From the NCBI RefSeq assembly GCF_900088535.1, contig NZ_LT578417.1, positions 1,488,001-1,552,000 on the forward strand: 64,000 nucleotides of DNA, in the 5' to 3' direction. This document shows positions 1-8,518 of this stretch, piece after piece (the first letter of the stretch is position 1; the number at the start of each line of letters is the position of its first letter). The DNA is from Cyanobium sp. NIES-981. Lineage in GTDB: Bacteria > Cyanobacteriota > Cyanobacteriia > PCC-6307 > Cyanobiaceae. The translations under genes and the position numbers were made by a program. Under the pieces are notes generated by a model. It was given only the letters and a program-made list of their open reading frames with translations, made no database searches and was not told where the DNA came from.

Positions 1-146
1 CCACCGGCCCCGTGCTGCTGCGCTTCACCGGCATCCACGCCACCCACGGGCTGGGCAAGGCGCTGGTGAAGGCCTTCGGCGGCAGCCTGGAGGCGCCCTA
101 TCCCGAGCCCGGCGCACCGATGCGCGCCCACTGGCAGCGCGACTGA
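1..146 (+). CDS. C-terminal end of an unidentified protein (5' truncated)
   Basis: An open frame enters from the left edge and stops at TGA 144-146, giving about 47 residues. The tail contains LRFTGIHATHGLGKALVK and ends in HWQRD. I do not recognise the family from this fragment. Codon use is GC-rich like the neighbours, so it is probably the real 3' end of a resident gene. The stop codon is the first triplet of a 13-nt tandem array. Confidence 0.5.
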   Translation, partial: TGPVLLRFTGIHATHGLGKALVKAFGGSLEAPYPEPGAPMRAHWQRD

Positions 147-195
147 GTAGCGCAACTGAGCAGCACGGCTGGGGAGCACGGCTGGACAACACAGT
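144..195 (+). repeat. 13-nt tandem array starting at a stop codon
   Basis: Four 13-nt units start at 144, 157, 170 and 183. The first two begin with TGA and the next two with TGG; a further TGA follows at 196. The first TGA is the stop codon of the upstream gene. Because 13 is not a multiple of 3, successive TGAs fall in different frames. Confidence 0.65.
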
Positions 196-247
196 TGATC
201 AGAGGATCCAAACCCGCATCCGTGCAAGAGTTCGGCATCCGGGCTTG

Positions 248-329
248 ATGCCATGAAGCGGCATGTCATGAAGCTGCATGCCATCAAGACATGGCCTGCC
301 TCCAGGACGCCGCCTGCCTCCAGGACGCC
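248..329 (+). repeat. 15-nt start-codon repeat followed by an 18-nt tandem duplication
   Basis: Units of 15 nt begin at 248, 263 and 278, each starting with ATG; the in-frame ATGs at 253 and 268 sit inside them. A perfect 18-nt direct duplication follows at 294-311 and 312-329, encoding PASRTP twice. The repeats cover the probable translation start and the N-terminal region of the secreted-protein gene. Confidence 0.7.
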
Positions 330-687
330 GGGCGCCCTCGAACGGATCCTTCCGGGCGTGGCCGCTGCCACGGTCCTGGCCGTCCTGGCCACGGCTCCGG
401 CCCAGGCCCAGTCCCTGCGCGAGCGCTTCATCCGCAGCCGGTGCGAAGCCAAGCTCAACGCGGAGCTGGTGAGCAAGGGTGTGGCCAGCCCGCCGCCGAT
501 GTTCGTGCAGAAGGTGTGCGACTGCGTGGTGCAGAACGTGGACACCGGCGCCACGATCGAGGCCGCCAAGGAAACCTGCAAGGCCCAGGTGAGGGCCAGG
601 ATCAGGAAGGAGATGGAGGGCGGCAGCACCACCCCCGCCGCTCCGGGCGCTGCGGGCCCCGCTGTCCCCAATCCCGGCGCTCAGTAG
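253..687 (+). CDS. Hypothetical secreted protein with conserved cysteines
   Basis: 144 residues. An irregular N-terminus is followed by a hydrophobic segment (about residues 33-53, GVAAATVLAVLATAPAQAQ) that looks like a signal peptide with an AQA-type cleavage site. The mature part is short and charged, with cysteines in RSRCEAKL, KVCDCVVQ and KETCKAQ, and a Pro/Ala/Gly-rich tail. This suggests a small periplasmic disulfide-containing protein. The start is uncertain: ATGs at 253 and 268 lie in a 15-nt repeated unit, and residues 16-27 are coded by a perfect 18-nt tandem duplication (PASRTP twice). It ends 7 bases into the convergent DUF2721 gene. I do not recognise the family. Confidence 0.55.
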   Translation: MKRHVMKLHAIKTWPASRTPPASRTPGALERILPGVAAATVLAVLATAPAQAQSLRERFIRSRCEAKLNAELVSKGVASPPPMFVQKVCDCVVQNVDTGATIEAAKETCKAQVRARIRKEMEGGSTTPAAPGAAGPAVPNPGAQ

Positions 688-1020
688 TACTTGCGCGGGT
701 TCTGCCGGATGGCGAGCTGAACCTCCAGCAGAAACAGCAGCAGGCCTCCGATCAGGGCCAGCATCACCAGCAGGATGGCGCGGTTGGTGAGAAACAGGCG
801 CCGCCTCTGCACCTGAATGCCGCGGTGCAGGGGAGACTCCGCGCCTGCAGAGTCCCTGTCCAGGGCCTGCTGAAGCACCTGGGTGCGGTCGATGATCCGG
901 GCCAGGCGGCCGGTGAAGATGTTCAGCAGGCCGGCGATGCCGGTGGGCAGGAACACCGGGGAGAGGGAGAGCTAGCTGGATCGCCCCCGACAGGCTCACG
1001 ATCGAGGAGGTCTGCTCCAT
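681..1020 (-). pseudogene. DUF2721 family membrane protein, frameshifted
   Basis: The ATG at 1020 opens a frame beginning MEQTSSIVSLSGAIQLAL, the usual DUF2721 N-terminus. The rest of the family signature (VFLPTGIAGLLNIFTGRLA, then LARIIDR and a C-terminal membrane helix LLVMLALIGGLLLFLLEV) is in another frame that ends at 681. The junction lies near 955-965 in a C/T-rich run. There, 7 nt separate the two parts where about 3 would be expected, consistent with a 4-nt insertion (CCTC/TCTC-like duplication). DUF2721 proteins are small cyanobacterial membrane proteins of unknown role. This is either a recent pseudogene or an assembly error. The ORF from ATG 956 alone would be 91 residues without the N-terminal segment. 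Confidence 0.7.
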
Positions 1021-1155
1021 GGGGGTGACTGCGTCCTGGGGACCATGACGGCAGGCGGCCGTGCATGCGTCACGACCCTCCCCAGGGTGGCGGACCGGCC
1101 TGGCGTTGACAGCGCCGCAGCCGTCTTCCATGGTGCGGGCAGCAGCGGTATTCCC

Positions 1156-1692
1156 GTGCCACCCCGGCCCCTCCCCGCGCTTTGGCCCCTCCCCGCTGCG
1201 GGGCCCCGCCGGTGGGCCACCACCGCCGTGGTGGCCCTCGCCCTGGTGGCCGCTCCCGCCCGCGCCGATGGGGAACGGCCCCCGGCTCCAGCTGCCGGGG
1301 CGGCCCAGGCAATCCAGGTGGACCAGCTGGTGAAGGGCACCCGCAGCTGGGATGGCACCCCCTTGCCCCCGATCGGCCCGGGGCAGCCCGAGGTGACGGT
1401 GCTGCGCCTCACCATCCCGGCCGGAGTGTCGCTGCCCCCCCACGCCCATCCCGTGATCAATGCCGGCGTGCTGCTGGAGGGCCGGCTGCGGGTCACCTCC
1501 GCCACCGGCGAGACAATCACCCTCGAAGCCGGCGACGGGCTGATCGAGCTGGTGAACACGCCCCACCAGGGCAAGAGCCTGGGGCCCGGACCCGCCCGGA
1601 TCGTGGTGGTGTACGTGGGGCTGGAGGGGGAGCCGCTGTCCGTGCCGGCTGGGCCCGGGGATCATCAATCCGCAGGGAGCCCCGGCAGGTAG
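1156..1692 (+). CDS. Cupin-domain protein, probably exported
   Basis: A single cupin (beta-barrel) domain follows a probable signal peptide (WATTAVVALALVAAPARADG). Cupin motif 1 is visible as PPHAHPVINAGVLLEG, with two histidines for a metal; motif 2 is weaker (LVNTPHQGKSLGPGPARIVVVY). The frame opens at ATG 1045, but the 37 residues before GTG 1156 are not signal-like. GTG 1156 gives a normal-length leader, so I chose it. Small periplasmic cupins of this kind usually have no assigned substrate. It is followed 30 bases later by the TVP38-reductase gene and may be co-transcribed. Confidence 0.7.
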   Translation: MPPRPLPALWPLPAAGPRRWATTAVVALALVAAPARADGERPPAPAAGAAQAIQVDQLVKGTRSWDGTPLPPIGPGQPEVTVLRLTIPAGVSLPPHAHPVINAGVLLEGRLRVTSATGETITLEAGDGLIELVNTPHQGKSLGPGPARIVVVYVGLEGEPLSVPAGPGDHQSAGSPGR

Positions 1693-1725
1693 GGAGGAAG
1701 GTAGAGAGCCAGACCGCCCGTTGTC

Positions 1726-3963
1726 ATGCACCCTCCCGCAGCCGAATCCCCAGCCGGCGAGGACACCCCGGAACCGGAGCCCCAGGGCGGCCTCTGGCGC
1801 AAGCTGCTGCTGCTGGCTGCCATCGCCCTGGCGGTGGCCCTGTTCTTCGGCTTCGGGCTGCAGCGCCAGCTGACCCTGGAGGGGCTGCAGCGGGCCCAGG
1901 GGTCGCTGCTGGCCTGGCGGCAGGCGGCACCGCTGCAGAGCTCCCTGGCCTACATGGGCCTCTACGTGGTGGTCACCGCCCTGTCGCTGCCCGGGGCGGC
2001 GGTGCTCACCCTGGCCGGCGGCGCCCTGTTCGGCCTCGGCCTCGGCACGCTGCTGGTGTCGTTCGCCTCCAGCGCCGGGGCGCTGCTGGCCTTTCTGCTG
2101 GCCCGCACCCTGCTGCGCGATCTGGTGCAGCGGCGCTTCGGGAGGCAGCTGGCGCCGATCGAGGCCGGCGTGAAGCGGGACGGGGTGCTCTACCTGCTCA
2201 CCCTGCGGCTGGCGCCGGTGTTTCCCTTCTTCCTGGTGAACCTGCTGATGGCCCTCACGCCGATGCGGGCCGGCTCCTACTACCTCACCAGCCAGATCGG
2301 CATGCTGCCCGGCACCCTGGTGTACGTGAACGCGGGCACCCAGCTGGCCCAGCTCCAGGGGCTCGGAGGCATTCTCTCGCCGCCGCTGCTGCTCTCCTTC
2401 GGCCTGCTGGCCGCCTTCCCCTGGCTGGCCAGGGCCGCCACAGGCCGCCTGGCCACCTGGCGCCTCTACCGGCGCTGGAGCCGCCCGCGCCGCTTCGACC
2501 GCAACCTGATCGTGATCGGCGCCGGGGCCGCCGGGCTGGTGAGCAGCTACATCGCCGCCACCGTGAAGGCGCGCGTCACCCTGATCGAAGCCGAGGCCAT
2601 GGGCGGCGACTGCCTCAACACCGGCTGCGTGCCCAGCAAGGCGCTGATCGCCTCGGCGCGCCTGGCGGCCCGCATGCGCCGGGCCGACCGCTACGGCCTG
2701 GAGCCGGTGGAGCCCCGCCTTTCGGTGCGGCAGGTGTTCGAGCGGGTGGCCGCCAAGGTGGAGGCCGTGGCCCCCCACGACAGTGTGGAGCGCTACGAGG
2801 GGCTCGGCGTGGAGGTGGTGCGCGGCCACGCCCGCCTGCTCGATCCCTGGACCGTGGCCATCACCCAGGCCGGCCCCCAGCCCCAGCCGGAGCGGCGCCT
2901 CACCAGCCGCGCCATCGTGCTGGCCACCGGCGCGGCGCCGGTGCTGCCGGATCTGCCCGGCGCCGAGCAGGTGCCCCTGCTCACCAGCGAAACGATCTGG
3001 AGCTGGCTGCGCACCTGCCCCCTGGAGCGTCCCCGGCTGGTGGTGCTGGGGGGCGGACCGATCGGCTGCGAGCTCTCCCAGGCCCTGGCCCAGCTGGACC
3101 TGCCGGTGACGCTGGTGCAGCGCAGCGGCCGCCTGCTGCGCCGCGAGGATGCGGATGTGGCCGAGGAGGTGCGCCGCGCCCTGGAGGCCGATGGCGTGCA
3201 GGTGCTCACCCACACCCAGGTGGTGGGCTTCGCCGCCGACGCCTCCGGCGCGGCACGGGTCCAGGTGGAGCACGAGGGTGAGGTGCGCCCATTGGCCTGC
3301 GATGCGGTGCTCTGCGCCCTGGGCCGCCGGGCGCGGCTGCAGGGCTACGGCCTCGAGGAGCTGGGCATCACCACCGGCGCCACGGTCACCACCAACGCCT
3401 ACCTCCAGACCCTCTACCCCAACATCTATGCGGCCGGCGACGTGGCCGGCCCGTTCCAGTTCACCCACACCGCCGCCCACCAGGCCTGGTATGCGGCGGT
3501 GAACGCCCTGTTCGGCGGCGTGCGGCGCTTCCGGACCGACTACCGGGTGATCCCCCGCACCACCTTCACCGACCCGGAGGTGGCCACGGTGGGGCTCACC
3601 GAAGCGGAGGCCGCGGCCCGGCAGATCGCCGTGGAGGTCACCCGCTTCCCGTTGCACGAGCTCGACCGGGCCATCGTGGAGAGCGCCGAGCGGGGCTTCG
3701 TGAAGGTGCTCACCGCCCCCGGCAAGGACACGATCCTGGGCGCCACGATCGTGGCCGAGCACGCCGGCGAGCTGCTGGCCGAGTTCGCGCTGGCCATGCG
3801 CTGGGGCCTGGGCCTGAACCGCATCTTCAGCACGGTGCACGCCTACCCCACCTTCACCGAGGCCAACAAGTACGCGGCGGGCGTCTGGAAGAAGGCCCGC
3901 ACGCCCCAGCGGCTGCTGGGCTGGCTGGAGGGGTACTTCCGCTGGCGGCGGGGAGAGAACTGA
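1726..3963 (+). CDS. TVP38/TMEM64 membrane domain fused to a mercuric-reductase-like flavoprotein
   Basis: 745 residues. Residues 1-250 form a multi-helix TVP38/TMEM64 (DedA-superfamily) domain with TLAGGALFGLGLG and RLAPVFPFFLVNLLM. Residues 258-745 form a class I pyridine-nucleotide disulfide oxidoreductase: FAD dinucleotide motif VIGAGAAGLVSS (263-274), redox-active disulfide GGDCLNTGCVPSK (293-305, Cys296 and Cys301), NAD(P) motif VLGGGPIGCELSQ, second FAD motif NIYAAGDVAG, and a C-terminal dimer segment HAYPTFTEANKY. It lacks an N-terminal HMA domain and the extra C-terminal cysteines of true MerA, so mercury reduction is not supported. The fusion tethers a dithiol reductase to the membrane. 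Its physiological substrate is unknown. Confidence 0.9.
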   Translation: MHPPAAESPAGEDTPEPEPQGGLWRKLLLLAAIALAVALFFGFGLQRQLTLEGLQRAQGSLLAWRQAAPLQSSLAYMGLYVVVTALSLPGAAVLTLAGGALFGLGLGTLLVSFASSAGALLAFLLARTLLRDLVQRRFGRQLAPIEAGVKRDGVLYLLTLRLAPVFPFFLVNLLMALTPMRAGSYYLTSQIGMLPGTLVYVNAGTQLAQLQGLGGILSPPLLLSFGLLAAFPWLARAATGRLATWRLYRRWSRPRRFDRNLIVIGAGAAGLVSSYIAATVKARVTLIEAEAMGGDCLNTGCVPSKALIASARLAARMRRADRYGLEPVEPRLSVRQVFERVAAKVEAVAPHDSVERYEGLGVEVVRGHARLLDPWTVAITQAGPQPQPERRLTSRAIVLATGAAPVLPDLPGAEQVPLLTSETIWSWLRTCPLERPRLVVLGGGPIGCELSQALAQLDLPVTLVQRSGRLLRREDADVAEEVRRALEADGVQVLTHTQVVGFAADASGAARVQVEHEGEVRPLACDAVLCALGRRARLQGYGLEELGITTGATVTTNAYLQTLYPNIYAAGDVAGPFQFTHTAAHQAWYAAVNALFGGVRRFRTDYRVIPRTTFTDPEVATVGLTEAEAAARQIAVEVTRFPLHELDRAIVESAERGFVKVLTAPGKDTILGATIVAEHAGELLAEFALAMRWGLGLNRIFSTVHAYPTFTEANKYAAGVWKKARTPQRLLGWLEGYFRWRRGEN

Positions 3964-4030
3964 CTGGCGGGTAGCCGGGCAGGCGGTGGGGCTGGCAGGC
4001 GGCCGGGTGGCCGGGTGGCCGGGCCGGATA

Positions 4031-5644
4031 ATGCCCAAAATTCCGGCCTCTCGGCCGCTGAAGCCCGTGGCTGTCCGCCGCTGTCTTGCCCTGCTACTGG
4101 CGGCCCTGCTGCTGCTGGGATTCGCCCCCACCGCCAGCGCCGCCTGGGTCACCCTCGATGGCCAGAAGGTGGTGGAGATCAAGCAAGCCGCCGGAGCGCA
4201 ATCGCCCGAGGAGGTGGCGAAGCGGATCAGCGCGCACCTCAACCGGCTGGTGAGGAACCCCCGCTTCCGGGCCGACCAGGTGGTGGTGCGCGAGGAGCCG
4301 CCCTATTCGATGGTGGGGCTGCTCAACTTCGAGGGCAAGTTCATCCCGGGCCTGGCGGTGGACGAGCGGGCGGCCAAGGCAGCCGGCACCACGCGGGAGG
4401 TGCTGGCCATGCGCTACCGCGATGCGGTGCGCAAGGCCGTGCAGGCCTACGACGACCGCAACAGGCTGCGCAACTGGATCGTGGGCACCCTGCTGGCCCT
4501 GGCGGTGCTGGCGGTGTACGTGGTGTGGCTGCGCTGGCAGCGGCGCACCCACACCAGGCTCAAGCGCTGGCTCTCGGGCCGCAGCGTGGAGCTGGCCCCG
4601 AAGCTGAAGATCGGCCAGCAGACGCTGGTGACCCCGGAGCAGACCCGGGCCTTCAGCCACTTCACGCTCACGGTTCTGCACTGGGGGCTGCTGCTCACGG
4701 TGAGCTGGCTGCTGATCCCGCTGCTGCTCAGCTTCTTCCCGCCCACCCAGGGGATTGCCGAGGGCCTGCGCGGCCAGATCCTCAGCCTGGCGATCCGGCT
4801 GGTGAAGGCCTGCCTGGGCCTGGTGCCCAACCTGCTCTGGATCGCGATGATCGCGGTGGTCACCGCCCTGATGCTGCGGGTGAGCAACTGGCTTTTCGCC
4901 GCCCTGCGACGGGGCCAGATCAGCCTCTCCTGGTTCTACCGGGAGTGGGCGATCCCCACCCGGCGCATCGCCAACATCCTGATCGTGCTGGTGGGAGTGG
5001 TCTTCGCCTTCCCCTACATCCCGGGCTCCGACAGCAAGGTGTTCCAGGGGGCAGGCCTGCTGTTCGGCGTGCTGGCGGCCCTGGGCTCCAGCGCCGTGGC
5101 CACCAACATCATCAGCGGCCTGATGCTCATCTACACCCGCGCCTTCCTGGAGGGCGACCGGGTGGAGATCAACGGGGTGGTGGGCGTGGTGCAGGAGCGT
5201 GCCCTGCTGGTGACCCGCGTCCGCACCCCCCGCAACGAACTGGTGAGCATCCCGAATGCGGCGGTGATCGCCTCCTCGGTGGTGAACTTCAGCTTCTCCC
5301 GCCGCGAGATCCGCAAGCCCGTGGCGCTCAGCACCACGATCACCATCGGCTACGACGTGCCCTGGCGCCAGGTGCATGCCCTGCTGCTGGCGGCGGCCGA
5401 CTCGGTGCAGGGGATCAGCGACGAAGTGGCGCCGTTCGTGCTGCAGACCAGCCTCAACGACTTCCACATCAGCTACGAGCTCACCGCCAGCGTGCGCGAC
5501 GCCAAGAAATACCGCGAGACCCTCTCCGATCTGCTCGCCGCCATCCAGGACCAGTTCGCCGCCGCCAAGGTGGAGATCCTCTCCCCCGGCTACCACGCCA
5601 TCCGCAATGGCAACGCCAGCACCCTGCCGCCCATCACGGGCTGA
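4031..5644 (+). CDS. MscS-family mechanosensitive ion channel
   Basis: About 537 residues from ATG 4031, chosen because a clean signal peptide follows (LALLLAALLLLGFAPTASA). The frame is open from 3986 but that extension is repeat-derived. An extracytoplasmic region is followed by membrane helices near residues 150-170, 225-245, 265-295 and 320-345. The MscS pore helix and beta domain come next: GSSAVATNIISGLMLIYTRA, then FLEGDRVEINGVVGVVQE, and a C-terminal alpha/beta domain. It is much longer than E. coli MscS (286 residues), like other cyanobacterial MscS-like proteins. It should gate in the membrane in response to tension or osmotic downshift. Its 3' end overlaps the convergent EAL gene by 11 bases. 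Confidence 0.88.
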   Translation: MPKIPASRPLKPVAVRRCLALLLAALLLLGFAPTASAAWVTLDGQKVVEIKQAAGAQSPEEVAKRISAHLNRLVRNPRFRADQVVVREEPPYSMVGLLNFEGKFIPGLAVDERAAKAAGTTREVLAMRYRDAVRKAVQAYDDRNRLRNWIVGTLLALAVLAVYVVWLRWQRRTHTRLKRWLSGRSVELAPKLKIGQQTLVTPEQTRAFSHFTLTVLHWGLLLTVSWLLIPLLLSFFPPTQGIAEGLRGQILSLAIRLVKACLGLVPNLLWIAMIAVVTALMLRVSNWLFAALRRGQISLSWFYREWAIPTRRIANILIVLVGVVFAFPYIPGSDSKVFQGAGLLFGVLAALGSSAVATNIISGLMLIYTRAFLEGDRVEINGVVGVVQERALLVTRVRTPRNELVSIPNAAVIASSVVNFSFSRREIRKPVALSTTITIGYDVPWRQVHALLLAAADSVQGISDEVAPFVLQTSLNDFHISYELTASVRDAKKYRETLSDLLAAIQDQFAAAKVEILSPGYHAIRNGNASTLPPITG

Positions 5645-7577
5645 ACGGGCCGGCGAGGTAGGCCACGGCCTCGGCCAGGGGGAGCGGTGGGGAGAACAGA
5701 TACCCCTGGGCGCTGCGGATGCCCTGCTCCAGCAGCCAGTCGCGCTGCACGGAGGAATCCACCCCCTCCGCCGTGATTGCCAGATCCAGATCCCGCAGCA
5801 TCAGCACCATCCGGCTCAGCAGGGTGCGGGGCGAGGGGCTGCCGGAATCGAGCTGGGCGATGAAGCTGCGGTCGAGCTTCACCCGCTGGATCGGCAGCGA
5901 GATCAGCCGCGCCAGCGACGAGTACCCCGTGCCGAAGTCATCGATCGCGATGCTCACCTGCAAGGCGGCCAGACGCTGCAGGAAGGCGTCCACCGCCGTG
6001 GCGGAACTGGCGTGGAAGGCCTCCTCCAGCAGCTCCACCTGGAGGGTCCAGCCCGGGGGGAGGGTGGCCGCCTCGAGGCGCGCCAGCAGCCTGGCGCCGA
6101 GGTCGGGGTCGGCCAGCATGCCGCTGGAGAGGTTGACGCTCATCAGCATCGGGCCGGCCCCACGGCGCCCCATGGCGCCCGCCAGCTGCGGCAGGGCGGC
6201 CAGGGCTTTCTCCACCACCAGCAGATCCACCTCGCCGGTGAGTCCGGCATCGCGGGCCTGGGGCAGGAAATGGTCCGGGGGCAGCAGCTGGCCCTCGTGC
6301 TGCCAGCGGGCCAGGGCCTCGAAGCCGTGGGGTCTGCCGCTGGCGGGATCCACGATCGGCTGGAACGAGGGGCTGATGCGATCCCTCTCGTCGAGGGCGG
6401 TATGGAACTGGGACGCGAAGCGGAAGCTGCCCAGCGTGGCGCTCCGGGACCGGGCATCCAGCCCATACCAGGCGGAGCCCCGGGTGGTGCAGGCCCGCTG
6501 CAGAGCCAGCCCCCCATCCGCCAGCAGCGCCTGGCTCGACTCGCCTTCGCGGCGGGCCACGGCGATGCCCACCGCCATCGCCATGCCCACCGACACATCC
6601 CCGACCCGGTGCAGCTGGCTCACCGCCGCGGTGAGGCGCTGCCCCAGGGCATCGAGCTTCTCCAGCGGCGACGGATCGGGCCACAGCACCAGCAGCTCAC
6701 CATCGCCGATCACGCCGAGCGCCCCCCCGGAGGGCAGCACGGCCAGGATGCGGCGCGAGGCCTCCACCAGACAGGCCTTGGCCATGGCGGCGCCGAAGGC
6801 GGCATGGATGCGCTCGTGATCCCGCAGGCGGCACCGCACCAGGGCGAAGGGCTGCTCCGCCGCCTGGGCCACCCGCTGCTCGAGCTGCCGCAGGATCGCC
6901 TCACGGTCCAGCAGCCCCGCTGCCACCGACGCTGCCTCGGCAGCCGCAGGCCCGGCTCCAGGGGCGGCCGCCGGGGCGCCAGCCTGGCTGAGCTGGCTGA
7001 GCTGGCTGCAGCGCTGCACCGCCAGGGCCGCCAGACGCTGCAGGCTGTCCACCTGCTGCGGATCCAGGTGGTGCGGCTGGCCGCTGATCACGCAAAGGCT
7101 GCCCAGCTGGAAGCCGCTGGCGGAGATCAGGGGAAAGCCGGCATAGAAGCGGACATGGGGCGGTCCGGTCACCAGGGGATTGGCCTGGAAGCGGGGATCG
7201 CAGCGCATGTCGGCCACGATCAGGGGTTCGCGGCTGAGGATCGCGTGGCCGCAGAGGGAGGCACGGCGGGGCACGTTGGGTTGGTCCAGCTCCATCCCCA
7301 CGCAGCTTCTGAACCGCAGCAGGTCGCCGTCCACCAGGCTGAGCATGGCGATCTCGGTGCCGGCGAGACGCCGGGCCAGCTCGGTGATGTGGTCGAGCGA
7401 GGAGTCACGGCTGTCCTGCGGTGGCCCGTCGCCGGCCAACCCCCACAGCCGTTCAGCCTGCTGGGTGGGTTGCTCGCTGGGCTGCTGGATGGGTTGCTGT
7501 GTCGGCTGCTCTGTGGAGATGGTGGGAGGCTGCGGGGCGGATTCAACCGGCAGGGGCTGGGCTCGGCATCCACCCAT
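5634..7577 (-). CDS. GAF - degenerate GGDEF - EAL signalling protein
   Basis: 647 residues. A Gln/Pro-rich N-terminus (repeats like QPTQQPIQQ) leads into a GAF domain at about 60-190 (SLCGHAILSREPLIVAD; FYAGFPLISASGFQLGSLCVI). A GGDEF-like fold at about 225-370 has lost the GGDEF signature (GVIGDGELLVLW) and is unlikely to make c-di-GMP. The EAL domain (about 385-640) looks catalytically complete: FEALARW, VNLSS, ELLEEAFH, IDDFGTGYSS, VKLDRSFI, AEGV and QGYLFSPPLP. I infer a c-di-GMP phosphodiesterase regulated by a ligand or redox signal at the GAF domain. The start is ATG 7577; a shorter protein is possible since the N-terminal repeats are low-complexity. Confidence 0.88.
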   Translation of the reverse strand: MGGCRAQPLPVESAPQPPTISTEQPTQQPIQQPSEQPTQQAERLWGLAGDGPPQDSRDSSLDHITELARRLAGTEIAMLSLVDGDLLRFRSCVGMELDQPNVPRRASLCGHAILSREPLIVADMRCDPRFQANPLVTGPPHVRFYAGFPLISASGFQLGSLCVISGQPHHLDPQQVDSLQRLAALAVQRCSQLSQLSQAGAPAAAPGAGPAAAEAASVAAGLLDREAILRQLEQRVAQAAEQPFALVRCRLRDHERIHAAFGAAMAKACLVEASRRILAVLPSGGALGVIGDGELLVLWPDPSPLEKLDALGQRLTAAVSQLHRVGDVSVGMAMAVGIAVARREGESSQALLADGGLALQRACTTRGSAWYGLDARSRSATLGSFRFASQFHTALDERDRISPSFQPIVDPASGRPHGFEALARWQHEGQLLPPDHFLPQARDAGLTGEVDLLVVEKALAALPQLAGAMGRRGAGPMLMSVNLSSGMLADPDLGARLLARLEAATLPPGWTLQVELLEEAFHASSATAVDAFLQRLAALQVSIAIDDFGTGYSSLARLISLPIQRVKLDRSFIAQLDSGSPSPRTLLSRMVLMLRDLDLAITAEGVDSSVQRDWLLEQGIRSAQGYLFSPPLPLAEAVAYLAGPFSP

Positions 7578-7615
7578 GCACCACCTGCATACCCACTCCT
7601 AGCCAGGGATGGGAA

Positions 7616-8476
7616 TCAGCCCCACCCGCGGTCCACCCGGTAGCGGCAGCTCAGGCTGCAGCAGCCGCCCGGATCCACCAGCAGGCGGCGATCCCCGCTG
7701 ATCAGCGCCCCGCGGGGCGCTGTCCAGGGCTCCAGGCACACCATCGGCCTGGGCGGATCGGTCCAGAGCACCACCAGGTCCAGGGGAGCGTCCGGCTCCA
7801 GGGTCACCGCGGCGCCGCCGGCGACGCCGCGCAGCCGGACCGGGCCGGCAGGGTGGGCCAGCAGGTCCACGCCTTCGCCCAGCGCCTCGAGCTGCGCGGC
7901 CAGGGTGGCCGGCGCCATGGTGTGGTGGTCGAAGCCCTCCGCCGGCAGCCCCTCGAGGCGCACGGCCGAAAGGTCGTCAACGGCCCAGTAGGGATGGAGC
8001 CCGAAGCTGAAGGGCATCGGATCCTCGCCCGCGTTGGCCACCTGCGCCGTGATGCCCAGCTGGCCGGGGGCCAGCCGGTACTCGAGGCTGAGGCGGAAGA
8101 GAAAGGGGAAGGCCGCCAGCGTGTGCGGGTCATGGGCAAGGGTGAGCCGCACGCCATCGCCACCCTCCAGGGCCGACAGCTCCCAGGCCCGGTCACGGGC
8201 GAAACCGTGCTGGGCCAGGGTGAACACCCCCTGGGGCAGGGGCAGCCGGCCGTCGGGGAGGCCGCCGCAGATCGGAAACAGCACCGGGATCCCCCCCCGC
8301 ACCGACAGATCCGGATCGGCGAAGCGCTCCGCGTCGAAGTAGAGCCAGTCGCGGCCCAGGCTGCTCCAGCCGGTGACCAGGCCACCTCGCTCGGGCACCA
8401 CCCGCAGCACCTCGGCACCGGAAGGATCGGTGTATTCCCAGTGGGGATAGGGCTCACGCCGCTGTTGCAGAACCAT
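7616..8476 (-). CDS. Aldose 1-epimerase (galactose mutarotase-like) family protein
   Basis: 286 residues with the mutarotase/YeaD-like beta-sandwich pattern: VRGGIPVLFPICGGLPDG near residue 60, QHGFARDRAWEL near 90, FSFGLHPYWAVDD (catalytic-type His) near 157, and VCLEPWTAPRGAL with the likely catalytic Glu near 250. The family interconverts anomers of hexoses or hexose 6-phosphates. The HGFAR and FGLHPY motifs resemble the D-hexose-6-phosphate epimerase-like branch found widely in cyanobacteria. The exact sugar cannot be read from the sequence. Confidence 0.85.
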   Translation of the reverse strand: MVLQQRREPYPHWEYTDPSGAEVLRVVPERGGLVTGWSSLGRDWLYFDAERFADPDLSVRGGIPVLFPICGGLPDGRLPLPQGVFTLAQHGFARDRAWELSALEGGDGVRLTLAHDPHTLAAFPFLFRLSLEYRLAPGQLGITAQVANAGEDPMPFSFGLHPYWAVDDLSAVRLEGLPAEGFDHHTMAPATLAAQLEALGEGVDLLAHPAGPVRLRGVAGGAAVTLEPDAPLDLVVLWTDPPRPMVCLEPWTAPRGALISGDRRLLVDPGGCCSLSCRYRVDRGWG

Positions 8477-8518
8477 CGCGGGGAACGATCGCCGGGGCGG
8501 CGGCGTGGGGAAGGGAGC

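Noticed and set aside
1726-3963. A true mercuric reductase
   Set aside because: The vicinal C-terminal cysteine pair and HMA domain are missing and no other mer genes are nearby.
199-4242. A 1347-residue minus-strand open frame
   Set aside because: It runs antisense through the cupin, TVP38-reductase and MscS genes and is mostly Gly/His/Arg/Gln without domains. GC-rich third codon positions on the plus strand explain the absence of stops. Only its DUF2721 piece near 1020 is real.
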